This document shows, piece by piece, positions 1 through 12,831 of a stretch of 64,000 nt of DNA. The notes beneath the pieces are model-generated. The model had not been told where the DNA came from. It worked only from the letters and a program-made list of their open reading frames with translations, and did not search any database. Each line of letters opens with the position of its first letter. The stretch's first letter is position 1. The translations under genes and the position numbers were made by a program. This DNA is from Leptodactylus fallax (taxonomy: Eukaryota; Chordata; Amphibia; Anura; Leptodactylidae): the NCBI GenBank assembly GCA_947044405.1, contig CAMRHE010000205.1, forward strand, positions 1,922,001 to 1,986,000, given 5' to 3'.

Positions 1-2240
1 AAATAATGAGGTGCTTGTATATTTATGTTGGGTACATGATGTTTCTATGTATAGATATAGTGTGTGCACTTATGCAAAATATACAGCATATACACACAGA
101 AAACTCTACAGATCATATCTGCAGGATGTCAGGCGTTCACCATTTAGGCTAGGGCTAGATGCAGACATGTAGTTGTATTATTACATTGCACCTAAAGATA
201 ATGAAAGTTATTGAGCTGCGATCGGAACATACTAAATAAAAAATATATATATTATGGGGCAGATTTACTAGCAGTAGAGCAGGTTTGGTCAGTTTTCTGG
301 CGTACAAAGCATAAAAAGTTGCACATTTTTTTTTAGCAAATCATGAGTTTTTAAGCTAAAAATCAGCGACTTTTTGCTTATTGCACTGTCCTCACCACTT
401 TCGACCTCAACAGATTTATTTATGGGCATAAATTGAGTCTGGAAATCTACACCAGCTATGAGCTGATGTAGATTTCCCTCCAGGCGCACTTCCTAAAGGA
501 GGGCATGGTTTGTCTAACCCCAGTCTTCAGAAATATATATACATGTTACAGTATACATGTTGTCTTTTAACTGCACCAGATTTATCATAGTATGTGTTGC
601 TTTAAGCTAAATCTGGCATATAGTTAGACTGTCAAGTCCAACATTGCGTCACTTATTAGTTGGCTTGAAAGTTCTTGGTGTATTTTTGGTGCAACTTAGG
701 CCACGTCCCTTTGCTAAAAGGCCACACACCTATTTTGCACAAGTTGGAAAAGTGTCTAAAGTACTTGATAAATGTGGTGCATGTTAGACAGCTATTTGGT
801 TCAAATTACATCAACTTAGTGTCTACCATTGCTTCTTAGGTGCCCATTCTGCCCTCTGTAACTGTTATACTTATATTCTGTTGTGTTTTTTTTTTGTTTT
901 TTTTTTTTGTTTTTTTTTTTAGACAAAATCTACTTTCATATGATGTTATCAGTCATAGTCCTACAGGTATGTGATGAACAGATAAATTACAAGAGGTAGG
1001 TGACTGTTTTCTGTGATTTTATTGTCTGTTTTCAAGAAAAATTGTATCAGTGTCGTCCAAATAATGCTCAAGAGAGGCCAAAAAAATGGTAAAAAAATTT
1101 GTCCTTAACCCCTCCAGAAAATGTGGACTTTGCTGCATGAAGGTTAAGACCTTCTGCACATAGAGGAATATGGTCTGCATACAGTACTGGACATTAGACC
1201 TGCAGAGAGGCAGAGACTCCTAGCATCATAGGTCACTATGATGTTTGTTGTTTGGGTCTCTGGACTGGGTTCAGGCCAGAAAATCCGGCTGATAGACAGA
1301 CTAGATTTTCTAGACTGTATTCCCTGTGTGTGGTTTGCCTAACAGGTCCTAGTTCCCAAAGTGGTCTGGGATTGGGGGATGTTGCATTGGTGGAGCAGTG
1401 TGGTGGTCTGGAAAGGAGCCAAGGGTTATCACCAGAACATCATCTGGAATGTAACAGACCAGAAGACCAGACTGGTGCAAGGATCATGGTCAAGCGTAGA
1501 ACAACTAGAACCAGGCAGATAAACCAGAGGACAAAGTTGGAGAATAGTCATGAAAAAGGCTGGGTTCAGGATCAGAGACATTTGTCAAAAGAAATAGCCA
1601 TAAGACGAACAAGAGCTAAGGAAGGACATGTCATGATTACCAAATGCTGTTCACCACCCGAGGACCTTTTCAAGTAGACTGCTTGGCCTGATCTTTTCTG
1701 GAGGTGAAAGTTTCTAGGCAACCTGTCACTGATGGCAGAAAAGATAAGAAGAGCCGTGTCTAGGAAACACAAAGTCACAGGTAACCCAGAAACGCAATCT
1801 TACACGATGGTTGGCCAGAACCACTCTGGAGTGCGGAGTGCTAACATACTTGAAAGTTGAATAATCGTCTGGATTCACTAACTCCTTGCTAGTGACACTA
1901 GGTTTACTCTCGCGTCATATTGTCTGTTGCTCTGGTCCTCTGATGGACATGCAGACCGCTAAGACAAATAGGGAGCACTATGGACCCCAGTGATAATGGT
2001 TTTTGTCAGGTGTCCATTGTTTTTAAAAAGAAAGAGGAGGACAATAGTTGTGCGCTGATTTCAGGCAGAAAGTGCAACGGAGTCTCCTAACGGAGAAGAG
2101 TGCATGGCCTTTCAATGAGAGCACTGGCATCCACCCTGATACATGTACCGTTACACTGTCTTGTTCTGTTATTACGTCTGGTGCTGCATCTTATATATGT
2201 GATATTTTGCTTATCTCTGACCTCAACCACTCTCCTCAGT
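1..2240. other. Gene-free region with diverged dispersed repeat
   Basis: No open frame here looks like a real gene. From about 250 to 860 the sequence resembles stretches at 5196-5404 and 26884-27062, all containing phrases such as GATAAATNTGGTGCA and CACGCCCCTTT, so it is probably an old dispersed repeat. T-rich runs lie near 885-920. The remainder (about 1000-2240) shows nothing I recognise. Confidence 0.5.
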
Positions 2241-2255
2241 TACCCCTTTATTGTA

Positions 2256-2660
2256 AATGAGGACCATAGAACTGGTGCCCAAGTGACGACCAAGAAAATG
2301 ATGCCTGAGTGAGGACCATAAAATTAGTGCCAAAGTGAGGACTATAGGAATGGTGACCCAAAAACGTCAAAATCAAATTATGCCCAAGAGAGGCGTAAAA
2401 CAGATGGTGCGTGCCCTAGAAAGGCCAAAACAAATGAAGCCCTAAAGGGGTGAAAACCCTTGTAAGAAGTCCAATAAAATGGAGCCCGTGTGACAACCAA
2501 AGAATGGTGCCCAAGTGAGGACCAATAAAATGGTGCCCGAGTGAGGACCATAGAATGGTGCCTGAGTGAGGATCATAGGAATGATGCCCAACAGAGATCT
2601 AAAATAGATGGCGCCCTAGAGAGGCCAATATAAAGGGGCAAAAACAAATGTCTGCAGAAA
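2256..2660. repeat. 26-bp minisatellite, degenerate array 1
   Basis: This is a degenerate array of the unit GGTGCCCGAGTGAGGACCAT plus about six bases (26 bp). It is interspersed with the accessory phrases 'gccctagagaggcc' and 'ggggcaaaaacaaatg'. The same unit builds the larger arrays at 10196-12364 and 15342-16540. The array directly precedes duplicated segment A, as array 3 precedes segment B, so the satellite edge appears to have been duplicated with the segment. Confidence 0.85.
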
Positions 2661-2714
2661 AAAGTTTTTAGCAACTGCTGGGTGTGCTGTAAATGAATAA
2701 TATAATAAATTCTC

Positions 2715-2895
2715 TCCTTATTGCGGGCCTCGCCAGCCCCTCGCCTTATTCTTTATTACTGTGCCTTATCTATGAACAGGGTGGCTTGAGTGACTCCTCT
2801 GTCTTAATTGATACTGTTGTTATGGCATTGTACCCCTCTCCCCTTTTTTTTTCTCTTCTGTTCTTATTGCAAAACTTAATAAACTTGATTTAAAC
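2715..2895 (+). mobile_element. 5'-truncated LINE (L1-type) 3' end
   Basis: This 181-bp insertion is present in copy A and absent from copy B. It is bounded by a perfect 13-bp duplication ATAATAAATTCTC (2702-2714 and 2896-2908), and copy B at about 16590 carries the phrase once. The insert ends in 'acttgatttaaac' after an AATAAA-containing stretch. A long target duplication plus an A-rich 3' end is the signature of LINE-mediated insertion. The L1 assignment is inferred from the tail only. Confidence 0.7.
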
Positions 2896-4189
2896 ATAAT
2901 AAATTCTCACTTCCCCTTGGGCTACATCCTCTCTGCACACCATCTGGATAACTGGTCACAGTAGCAGAATCCTAGATGGATCAGTGATATGCTTACACAG
3001 GACGCCTGGTGCGGCCAATTACATATCTCGAAGGTATCATCTCTGAGGCCAATGGTTGACTACAGAGGTCACGTGCTTAGACAGCATATGACCGGTTATC
3101 CAGGAAGTGAATGGAGAGAATGCAGCCTAATAGGGGAGTCTCTAAAATTTTTGTTTTAGAGGAAGATTCCTTTATACCTTTAAGAATGCAGTCTGAGCCT
3201 TGAGTACCCAAAATTGTATTACTTTTTTTTTCCCACCCCATTCTGAGATCCAGAGCTTTCCAATTTTCTATTAACATGGTCACATGAGTGGTTGTTTTTT
3301 CTAATAGAACTTTTTGGGAGCACATACTGTATATTTTAAATTTAATACCTTTTTTCTATACTGTATTTTACTAATATTTATAAAAAGTGTAAATTGTAAA
3401 TTACGCTTCAGTGAGTCAGATTGTACATGAGGTCATGAGACATCAGGTCAGGTATTGGCACAAGTAACGTTTGTCAAGTCTTCTTGTTACGTTTATAAGC
3501 GATGACATACAGATGTGCCATGGAGTTTAGGAGGGGGTTAGTTTTGGCAATCCCCCTTTTTTTTCTGTCTTTCCCCTTCCTATGTGGAGATATATATTAT
3601 ACAGAACTACACATATAATTTATATACTGTCATGACAACAGCAAAATATACCTTCTTTGAATTCTGTATATCAGACCATAATAAAAAAAAAAAACAGATA
3701 TACAACGTGCTGGTCAGTTAGCATGAGGTGTTTGTGCTGATTTGCTGTCTCTGCTTTTCACCTAATGTGGCGCTGAGCACTATGGCCAAACGTTATGGTC
3801 AAACGTCTGCACTTTGGTCTCTTTTCTCCCTTGCATTGTGTTAACACACATCTGAATGCTCCAGACAAGCAAACTGCTAAAACTTCTGCTTTTATAGAAA
3901 TAATCACACTTGATGATGATCAATTAATCAAGGGCATTTGATTAGCAGCACCCAGCTTACTACTTATCCTCTTAAGGGTTTGTCTAGGAATTTGGCATTT
4001 ATGGTCTATGTTTAGCTCCCACACGGATCAGTTGTAGGGGTTCGCTACCGGCACTTATATTATACAATACAGGCAAGGGAATAACTATCAAAGGCTGAGC
4101 CCCATAGCGAATTTTTGATTTGGGGCCTACCTTGTTGGGGCCCACCCACTGCTCCCCCTTTCCTGGCCCCAACAAGGTATAACGCCCCA

Positions 4190-4450
4190 TTTACACACAC
4201 TATAATGTCCTCCACACAGTATAGTGTCCCATAGCGGCCCCTGCACACTGTATAATGTCGCACAGTAGCCCCTGCAGTGTTCTTTCCAAATTGCAAACAT
4301 TTTGTCAATTTCAGAACCTGAAATTTTTTGGGTTTAACACCCACAAACGATTATTCTACTCTGGGGTCTTCGTAGACACCTGAGTATAATGATCCGAGGC
4401 CCAGATGAGGCGATCAAACATAAAAAAACAATGTTACTTATCTCTCCATG
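4190..4450. repeat. 31-bp minisatellite remnant plus TACTCTGGGGTC module
   Basis: Degenerate units of 'cccctgcacactgtataatg' type (4190-4290) are followed by a module beginning 'tctactctggggtcttcg' and continuing 'gaggcccagatgagg'. The same order, minisatellite next to this module, recurs at 43740-43960 and 62790-63600. A related minisatellite remnant in copy B lies at about 17870-17980. Confidence 0.6.
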
Positions 4451-4917
4451 ACTCCGGCGTGACTCCCTGTTTTTTTTTCACCCCTCTTCAGTAACAGCTT
4501 CTATGGCAGTAATTACGGCACAGATCACAGGGTCAAAAACTGTTGACTCTGCAACCTGTGTAGTGGCCAGGCACTGGTACTGCAGCTCAATTGCATAGTT
4601 GCAAAGTGGATGAGGTCGGATGACAAAAGCAAGGTCCATCAAGTCCAACCTATTAGCCTACAGTGTTAATCCAGATTAATGCAAAAAAAAAAACCCATGA
4701 GGCTGATGCCATTTGCCCCATGTGAAATATTTATTTTTTGACTCCAAATCGAGCAATCAGTATAAAACCCTGGATCAGCTTGTGTTTACCAAAATCTAAA
4801 ACCCATCACCCGTAATATTTTTCCATTGATGAAAGTCATCCAAGCCTTTTTGAACTTGCACTGTATATCCACCATCACCACATCCTGTGGCAGTGAGTTC
4901 CATAGCCTTCCTCTATA

Positions 4918-6553
4918 CAGTGTTCATATTAGGACATCCTCAGATATCAGAGTCAAACATCAGATTTTCTCGTTGGAAGCAAAGTCCTGTATGTCCGACT
5001 TTGTTTCCAGCGAAAAAATCTGGATTTGCGGTGCAGAAGGGTGTAAGCGCACACCCGCGCATCACTTTAAAAACCCATTCAAATGAATGGGTTTTTAAGC
5101 AATGCGTTGCTAACCTTTTACTATCCAGTCCCTATACAGTTTCCCGAGATTTTCAGTCGGATTCGCGGCGAACGGACTCCGGCGCAAGTGTGAACCCACC
5201 CTTAGAAAGGTTATTTGGATGTATTTTTGCAGCACAGTGTTGTAGGTCACGCCCCTTTACTATGAGTCCACACCCCTTTTTGTACAAGTAATAAAAGTAT
5301 TTAATACACTTGATGAATGTGGTGCACAACATGTTAGAGAGGTTATTTGGTGAAAATTATACCAGAATTATGGAGAATTTTACTTGATAAATCTCCACCA
5401 TTGTATGTGCTGGCTGGCTTGTATGTATATGAAAAACTCAGATGATGTGTGAGTCTCATCTCTGACTGAGTCAGGTATCAGACAACTTTTTATCAGACCT
5501 CAGCCAGCAGCTCTTATACAGTATATCTTCTACTTCTGAGTGTGGTGGAAGAGTGAAGAAATCAGGCGATAACTTTTAGAGGCTAACTGAGTATACCATC
5601 TAATATACTCAGTTAGCCTTTAAAAGGTATCGCCTGATTTCTTCACTCTTCCACTACTGTCAATGGCTAACACGGTACAACATTATACTACTACTTCTGT
5701 ATGTGAGCAGTGATGTCACTCAGAGGTCAGTCATCCTGGCCAATCACAGTGTAACATTATATGTTCTTCATACTGACTGCTGACTTGTGATTCAGTCACA
5801 GATGAAAGTCAGAGAACATCGGAGTTTTTCAACCAGCCCAGAAACTGCACAGTGTGAATGGGACCTGTTTAGATGCCATTCACTATGCTGTGCCAGTAAA
5901 TTGCCACAAGTTAGCCACTGGCAAATTTATAGATAGCCCAGGGGGATTTCACTGGGATTTGATATGTTGTCCATTAATGTCCTTTTTCACCAAATCCATC
6001 ACATGTCTGTTTTTTTTTAGTGGACAGAATAACGCGGGGTGCAGGCATTAACCATACGTTATTTTTTAACATTAATGTCTATGACTAACTGACAGTAATG
6101 GACGGTCGTCTGTTATACTGTTGGGTTTTTTCTGCGTATGCTCAGAAAGAAGAACAAAAAAGGATAGTCTAAAAAACGGACACATTAACATCAGTTACCA
6201 TCTGTTATGATAGGTGTCCATTTTTTTTTTTTTTTTTACAGATCCCATCAGAACAGACATACAACAGTAGTGTGAACGCCCCCTAAGGGAGCAGTAAAAA
6301 GGAAGTATTATTTAGGATAAGTAAAAGTCAAAAATGTCTGTTCCTATTGATGCACTGAAATGATTCTTCTGCCACTATTGTGAGGACTGAGGTCTGAAGT
6401 CCCTGTAAAGTACAGTTATATAGGGGCGGACCTCATCTGTTGGCCAATCAGAAACTGCATATAGTCAGGTATCAAAGTCAGGTATCACTGTTTAAATTGC
6501 TATTAATCTGATGTTTGACTCTGATATCTGAGGATGTCCTAATATGGACACTA
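4918..6553. mobile_element. Non-autonomous hAT-like transposon
   Basis: Copy A carries 1636 bp absent from copy B. The ends are inverted repeats of about 48 bp starting YAGTGTYCATATTAGGACAT (left 4918 onward; right, reversed, ending 6553). They are flanked by an 8-bp duplication: CCTCTATA at 4910-4917 and CCTCTAGA at 6554-6561. Copy B has a single CCTCTAGA. An 8-bp target duplication with a CAGTG-type end is characteristic of the hAT superfamily. There is no transposase. The interior holds other repeats, including the palindrome at 5546-5653 and dispersed-repeat sequence at 5196-5404. Confidence 0.75.
5546..5653. repeat. Palindrome, 50-bp arms, 8-bp spacer
   Basis: The left arm (5546-5595, starting 'tggaagagtgaagaaatcag') and the right arm (5604-5653) are near-perfect reverse complements around 'ccatctaa'. 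The same arm occurs singly at the edge of the retroposed element at 23773-24080. The palindrome is therefore a head-to-head pair of one element's terminus. A Penelope-like origin is possible but unproven. Confidence 0.8.
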
Positions 6554-8752
6554 CCTCTAGACATAGAGGATGTCCCACTGTCACTGTCACCAGCCGAGGA
6601 GTAGATAGATCATTAGAAAGGTCTTTGTGCTGCCTCTTCATGGATTTGTACATTGTGATTAAATCTCCCTATAGCCATCTTTTTCTAAATTGAATAACCC
6701 CAAATTTGTTAATCTGTTTGTTTAATCTACCATTGACTTTAAAGCATTCCCTCTTTTAATTCTATGGTTTTACATATACCATTGACTTCAATGGAAGCTG
6801 AGCTGCAGTACCAGCACCTGGCCACTACATACAGTAGGGCACACAGCAGTTATACGGGGCTGCTTCTGTCACCTGCACTATACACAACACACGGCTCTGT
6901 GTAGCTGATCCCCACCCATAAAATATTTATGGCCTATCCTAAATACCAAATTCCTGAACAACCTATTTCATTCCTATGGAAGCAGTAAGGGTGTACTTAA
7001 TATTCACACACTACATTTTTGCGTAGTTTTTGTTATACAAACAAGTCATGTTCATAAATCATGTTCATCTGAGGTTGTAATATATAGTGTATTATATGGT
7101 AGTTGTAGAGCTGCACTTGAGATCGCGGGTGTGGCAGTGCCAGTCTTTGCTATATGGGAGTAGCAGAGCTGGGTTTGGAGAATAACACAGCCAGGAACAG
7201 GCCCTGATGGAGCCAAGAGACACCTGTAGAAGACCACTAGAAACAACGACCAAAGAAGGCCTTGGATGGAACTAGGAGAAACTAGAATCAGCGATCAGAG
7301 ACAGGCCTCAGAGTTGGAAACCAGAGATGCCAAGAACAGGGTTCAGGAACGGGACATGGTCATATTACAGTGTGGAGGTCATAGTAGCAAAGCTGCAGTT
7401 TAGTAACTATAATAGGACTGTAGTGAAGACACAAACATAGCCAAGCATCAACACCAGGAGAACCGTTCAGGTACCAAATGTAGTAACCAAGGCCCAAGAC
7501 AGAAGAGTTATCACGCACTGCCATTAGTCAACTAGTACCACAAAGCTCAGGAACAACTTGAAACAGGCGAACTAGAATGAAACTTAGAACGAAGTGGCTT
7601 GAGGTCAGAATCCACAAAGATTGGGCAGGTTCTTTAGGAATACAGAAAAGAGTTCACCAATCCTCAGTCACTGCTTATTACAGCAGACAAACTTTTAATA
7701 GCAGACTTCATCATAAGCAGCCAATGGAGAGCATGCTGTTGTATAGAGCCAAATCCATGGCAGACTCTGCTCCGAATCTTGCCTCTGATTCCGAATATAC
7801 GGCGAAAAAAGGAAGAGTAATGTTTAGCTCCTGTAGTAGAGTGAGGTCATATAATGGAGCCTGACTGAAGAAAATGTGATAACAGCAGAAGGCAGGACAA
7901 GATATAGCTGCAGGGAATTAGGGAAGCCTTTACATGGACTTTCTAAAGGGACAAGATTTTCCAGATAGAGGACAGATTCCTCAGAGGAGTGAAACAAACC
8001 CACCTTCATACTGAAATCAAAATCTGGTGGCATCGCAGGAGCAGACAATTGTGGGTGCAGTAGATGTCAGTGGAACACCGAAGACAGCAGCCAGATGTGG
8101 GAAGCAATGAGAACACTCCTTATTCAGGGCTCTCATACTGAAGCAGAAATCTTCCTGGCAAGACTTTGGGTTCCCAACTGCTGTGGAGAAGGTACTCTGC
8201 AAGAAAGTTCAGACACAATTGTAGCGTTTGCACAAACTTAACAGTTCAGACAAGGTTCAGCAGAGCCAAGTTCAGAATTGTGTATAGCAGAGCTGAGTAC
8301 AAGGGCACAGATTGGGAGCACTAGGAAGATGGTCAGAACATTGGAGAAGCAGAGGCTGACTTAGCAACATGGGAGAAGCAGAAATGGACTTGGCAACATA
8401 ACAGTTGCAGTGCTGGTCTTGGCAACAGGGGAATAGCAGCCAGTAGTAGACCTTGGATGGAACCAGACCACAAGGAGCATTGGCCAGGAGAAGTCTTGGA
8501 CAGAACCCGAAGACATCAAGAGCAATAAAAAGGCAAATCGTCAGACTTGGAACCAGGAGATACTAGGAGCAGGGTCAGGAGCAGGCTTAGAACTAGGTAC
8601 TTTGAGGCAAAAGTCCACAAGGAGTGGCTTAGGGATGGCATCAGCACCTAGAAAAGCTGGGCAAGATGCGGGGGTCCCTGCTTGTGCCTCACTTGACCTT
8701 TGTGTTTGGTTCTTCTCTCATAAGTTGCAAGCAGTTTTAATTGCAGCCAGGA

Positions 8753-10195
8753 TGTACAGATATACTTTTATGCTGTGCTATGCAGGGGCTCCCACCCACA
8801 GAAATACCTGCAGTTAAAACTGTGTGGAGGCTCAGTATAACAGGCTCCCTCCCCCATTATTCTGCAGACAGTTCCAGTGCTGTCACTCAAAATTTAGCCC
8901 GGAGCAAGGATGGCACCCACAGAGGCGATAGTGGAAAAGTTGTAACAGTTATGCCTCCTTTCCTTTAGAGGAGACATAATTATTTTGTACAGTAGGTGGC
9001 ACCTCCTGCTGGATTACACCACCACGGGGATGGAGCTTGTCAGCTTGACTCCTCAGGCTGCTGTTAGCCCAAGGAAGGAGGAGGAAAAGTGTGAGCAGGA
9101 GAAATGTCCTCCATGAAAATCCCCTCCAAGAGCAACGGGTGCTGAGGAGTAGGGGCGTAACAGTCACGACTGTAGGGGGTGCAGCCGAACCCAGAAGGGT
9201 AGGTAAGAGTTGGAAATGGAGATGCAATTTACATGGCACGCTGTATGTTTTATAGCGGCTGTGCAATGTAATTGGCTTTGTCCTATAGAAGTGAACAGGA
9301 TGTCATTACATTGCATGTTCTGTATAAAACAGAGTGCAATCTAAACAGTAAAGAGGTCTCTGTGCTCCCACAAGTGACATGATCCCTTCAAACAGCTGAT
9401 CAGCAGGGGTTCTAGGTGTCAGACCCCCAAGGATCTCTTATTGATGACCTATACATCAGTAGCAAGGAACTAAAATGCTCCTTGAGGCCGGCAATACCAC
9501 AGCATTTTACAGTCACTGCAAAGTGGATGGGAATCTCATCTACACATTGTAGAAAAATACACACAGCGGAAACATTTCGACACTGCTGCTACACCCATAA
9601 CCACCACTATCAAGAATACACTGTAGGTGTGGGATAGGGGGCCCATTAAAGTTTGCACTGTACCCACAGGATCATAGTTACACCACTGTTGAGAAGACAG
9701 GTAAGGTGAGTCCTAGCACTTTTTATGTTGATGGGAGATGATAAAGGTGTCCTGTATAGGGGAACTCTGACCTCTTGTCTGACTTCCACCACTCTCCTCA
9801 ATTACCCCTTAATTACCACTCATGTGTTTTGACCCCAGATTGCTCTGACTATTCTTGGCTCATTTGGGAGTTATGGTACGCCTCCAATTTTGACCACTTG
9901 CCTGACCTTGATGCAGACTGAATTTTGTATTTTAGCACTGGCTCTTGCATTTAATATATTGCACACCTGGCTCTCACCCCTGCTAGTATAGAATAGGCTT
10001 CATATGTCTGCTGTGCTGGTCGACGGCTACTCTGCAGACGCAACCTGGGGATTGTAGCAGCAAAGACCAGATCCCTGTATATGCGTTAAAGGATGAAAAC
10101 CTGCAATCCCTTAGACTCTGGTAACCAAAGTAGCTAAAGCCAACCTTCGACTGGCAGAAGCCCTTTTTTTTTTTTTCTTTAGACAGGTGACAGCA
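8753..10195. other. Gene-free region with dispersed repeat
   Basis: No gene is recognised. About 9224-9440 is related to repeats at 60150-60360 and 63775-64000, sharing 'ttcaaacagctgatcag' and 'tcttattgatga'. Around 9780 the phrase 'caccactctcctcaattacc' matches sequence just before satellite array 1 (about 2225), suggesting a shared flank of arrays 1 and 2. The rest shows nothing recognisable. Confidence 0.45.
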
Positions 10196-12364
10196 GAGAT
10201 ACAGTAGTCCTAGAAAGGCAAAACCAAATAGAGCTCTAGAGAGGGCAACACAAGGAAGAGGTCCAAGAAATAGTGAACACCACCAAATTTCTGCCCGAAT
10301 GAGGATTATAGAAATGTTGCCCAAGTGTGGACCATAGAAATGATGACCCATAGAGTCCAAGAGAGACCTAAAACAGATGGTGCCAATATAAATGAAGCCC
10401 TAAAGAGGCAAAAACAAATGGAGCCTTGAAGAGATCCAAAGAAATGGTGCCCAAGTGAGGACCAAGAAATACGTGCCTGAGTAAGAACCAAAGAGCCAAG
10501 AAAATTGTCCCTGAGTGAGGACCAAAGAAATGGTGGTGGTCTGAAAATAAATAATAATAATGATAAAATGGTGCCCAAGCGAGTACCTGAAGGAGGACAA
10601 TAAAACTGGTGCCCGAATGAGGACCAAATAATGGTGCCCATGTGAGGACCATAGGAATGATGCCCATTAGAGGGCTAAAATACATGGTGCCCTAGAGAAA
10701 GACCAACATATAGGAAGCCCTAAAGGGGCAAAAACAAATGGAGCCTGTAAGAGGTTCAAAGAAATGGTGCCCTAATGTGGGCCATAAAAATGGTGCCCGA
10801 GTGAGGACCATAGGACTGATGCCCATAAGAGGCCTAAAGTCTATTGCCCTAGTGAGGCCAAAATATATGAAGCCCTAAAGGGGCAAAAACAAATGGAGCC
10901 TGTAAGAGGTCCAAAGAAATGGTTCCCGAATGAGGACCATAAAATTGGTGCCTGAGTGAGGACCATAAAATTGGTGCCCGAGTGAGGACCATAAAAATGG
11001 TGCCCGAATGAGGACCATAGGAATGATACCCTGAAGAGGCCTAAAATCTGTTGCCCTAGAGAGGCCAAAATATATGAAGCCCTAAAGGGACAAAAACAAA
11101 TGGTGCCCGAGTGAGGACCATAGAAATGGTGCCCGAGTGAGGACCATAGAAATGATGCCCGAGTGAAGACCATAGAAATGGTGCCCGAGTGAGGACCATA
11201 AAATTGGTGCCCGAGTGAAGACCATAAAATTGGTGCCCGAGTGAGGACCAAAGAATGGTGCCCTGGACAGGCCAAAATATATGAAGCCCTAAAGGGGCAA
11301 AAACAAATGGAGCCTCTAAGAGTTCCAAAGAAATGCTTCCCGAGTGAGGACCATTAAATTGGTGCCCGAGTGAGGACCATAGGAATGATGTCCATAAGAG
11401 GCCTAAAATCTATTGCCCTAGAGAGGCCAAAATATATGAAGCCCTAAAGGGGCAAAAACAAATGGAGCCTGTAAGAGGTCCAAAGAAATGGTGCCCGAGG
11501 GAGGTCCAAAGAAATGGTGCCCGAGTGAGGACCATAGCAACGGTGCCCGAGTGAGGACCATAGCAACGGTGCCCGAGTGAGGACCATAGCAACGGTGCCC
11601 GAGTGAGGACCATAGCAACGGTGCCCGAGTGAGGACCATAGCAACGGTGCCCGAGTGAGGACCATAGCAACGGTGCCCGAGTGAGGACCATAGCAACGGT
11701 GCCCGAGTGAGGACCATAGCAACGGTGCCCGAGTGAGGACCATAGAAACGGCCCATAGAAATGGTGCTCGAGTGAGGACCATAGGACTGATGCCCATAAG
11801 AGGCCTAAAGTCTATTGCCCTAGAGAGGCCAAAATATATGAAGCCCTAAAGGGGCAAAAACAAATGGAGCCTGTAAGAGGTCCAAAGAAATGGTGCCCGA
11901 GGGAGGTCCAAAGAAATGGTGCCCGAGTGAGGACCATAGAAATGGTGCCCGAGTGAGGACCATAGAAATGGTGCCCGAGTGAGGACCATAGAAATGGTGC
12001 CCGAGTGAGGACCATAGAAATGGTGCCCGAGTGAGGACCATAGAAATGGTGCCCGAGTGAGGACCATAGAAATGGTGCCCGAGTGAGGACCATAGAAATG
12101 GTGCCCGAGTGAGGACCATAGAAATGGTGCCCGAGTGAGGACCATAAAATTGGTGCCCGAGTGAGGACCATAAAAATGGTGCCCGAGTGAGGACCAAGAA
12201 AATGGTGCCCGAGTGAGGACCATAGGAATGATGTCCATAAGAGGCCTAAAATCTATTGCCCTAGAGAGGCCAAAATATATGAAACCCTAAAGGGGCAAAA
12301 ACAAATGGAGCCTGTAAGAGGTCCAAAGAAATGGTGCCCGAGTGAGGACCATAAAATTGGTGTC
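10196..12364. repeat. 26-bp minisatellite array 2 with higher-order structure
   Basis: This is a tandem array of a 26-bp unit (GGTGCCCGAGTGAGGACCAT + AGAAAT). Near-identical runs occur at about 11515-11745 (variant ending AGCAAC) and 11925-12190 (variant ending AGAAAT). At intervals an approximately 110-bp spacer recurs ('aagaggcctaaaatctattg' through 'ggggcaaaaacaaatggagc'). Two successive blocks, starting near 11395 and 11791, repeat at about 396 bp, a higher-order repeat. The minus strand is open in all three frames because the unit contains no stop there; this is a repeat artefact, not a protein. Confidence 0.95.
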
Positions 12365-12831
12365 ACTAGGAGGCTGACCCTAGGAATAGCAAAAATGTCG
12401 GCTCTACCTATACCCTCTCCACAAACAATATGCCAGTTTTTGCCTAATATTCATAGGAGGCAAACACGACCTGACTCAGGTCTTCTGTCTAGCTACGTTT
12501 TTATTTTTGCTTTCTCTTTCAGGTGCAGGGGGGGGCCTTCAGCATGTACTCCATACTAGTCACACCACCTCCTGCAAAAGGTGCGCTCTGTCAAAGAGCG
12601 CCTCGCTTGTTACTCAGTCCCCACTACCACATAAGTGCCTGGATTGTCATTTGACCGCACGATCATGTGCAAGTTCCACCAAGGAGGTGACCCTTCTGCA
12701 TCCGAAGACTGCTGATTGGGTAAGTACGCCAGAGCTCCAACAACCTCCTCCCTTTAATATACGGCTTCCTGGGGACCCTCTGGCCTCTACAGCAACCCCT
12801 CCATTTGGGGCCGTCTGTACCAGAGCATCCA
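12365..12831 (+). other. Unidentified coding-like sequence, left of Tc1 copy
   Basis: The sequence is unique and non-repetitive. One plus-strand frame (12507 onward) contains two CxxC pairs (SCKRC and KCLDC, about 20 residues apart), resembling a small zinc ribbon. It is interrupted by the Tc1 copy and may continue at 14405-15340. It could be a remnant of a retroelement gag (DIRS-type ORF1 is one possibility), but I do not recognise the protein. Confidence 0.25.

Larger units (their letters stand above)
2661..8752 (+). repeat. Segmental duplication copy A
   Basis: Beginning at 'gcaactgctgggtgtgctgt' the sequence is colinear with 16560-21051 (copy B), with many long identical blocks. The last clear shared phrase is 'ttttaattgcagccagga' near 8733-8752. 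A more diverged third copy (C) covers 22890-25020. The segment contains no recognisable gene. Part of it (about 4620-4910 and 6554-6740) resembles a widespread vertebrate dispersed repeat containing 'aagtccaacctattagcc'. About 7190-8640 consists of degenerate repeats of roughly 46-50 bp built on 'ccttggatggaaccagga'. Differences from copy B include the insertions at 2715-2895 and 4918-6553. Confidence 0.85.

Noticed and set aside
10841..12238. Long minus-strand frames (90-144 codons) repeating VLTRAPFLWSSLGHHFYG
   Set aside because: They arise from the 26-bp satellite unit, which lacks minus-strand stops. The same peptide appears in three frames and no start, domain or non-repeat coding sequence is attached.
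10196..12364. Regular repeats that might suggest a CRISPR array (also 39005-40960)
   Set aside because: The units abut directly without unique spacers, and the sequence is clearly eukaryotic; these are minisatellites.
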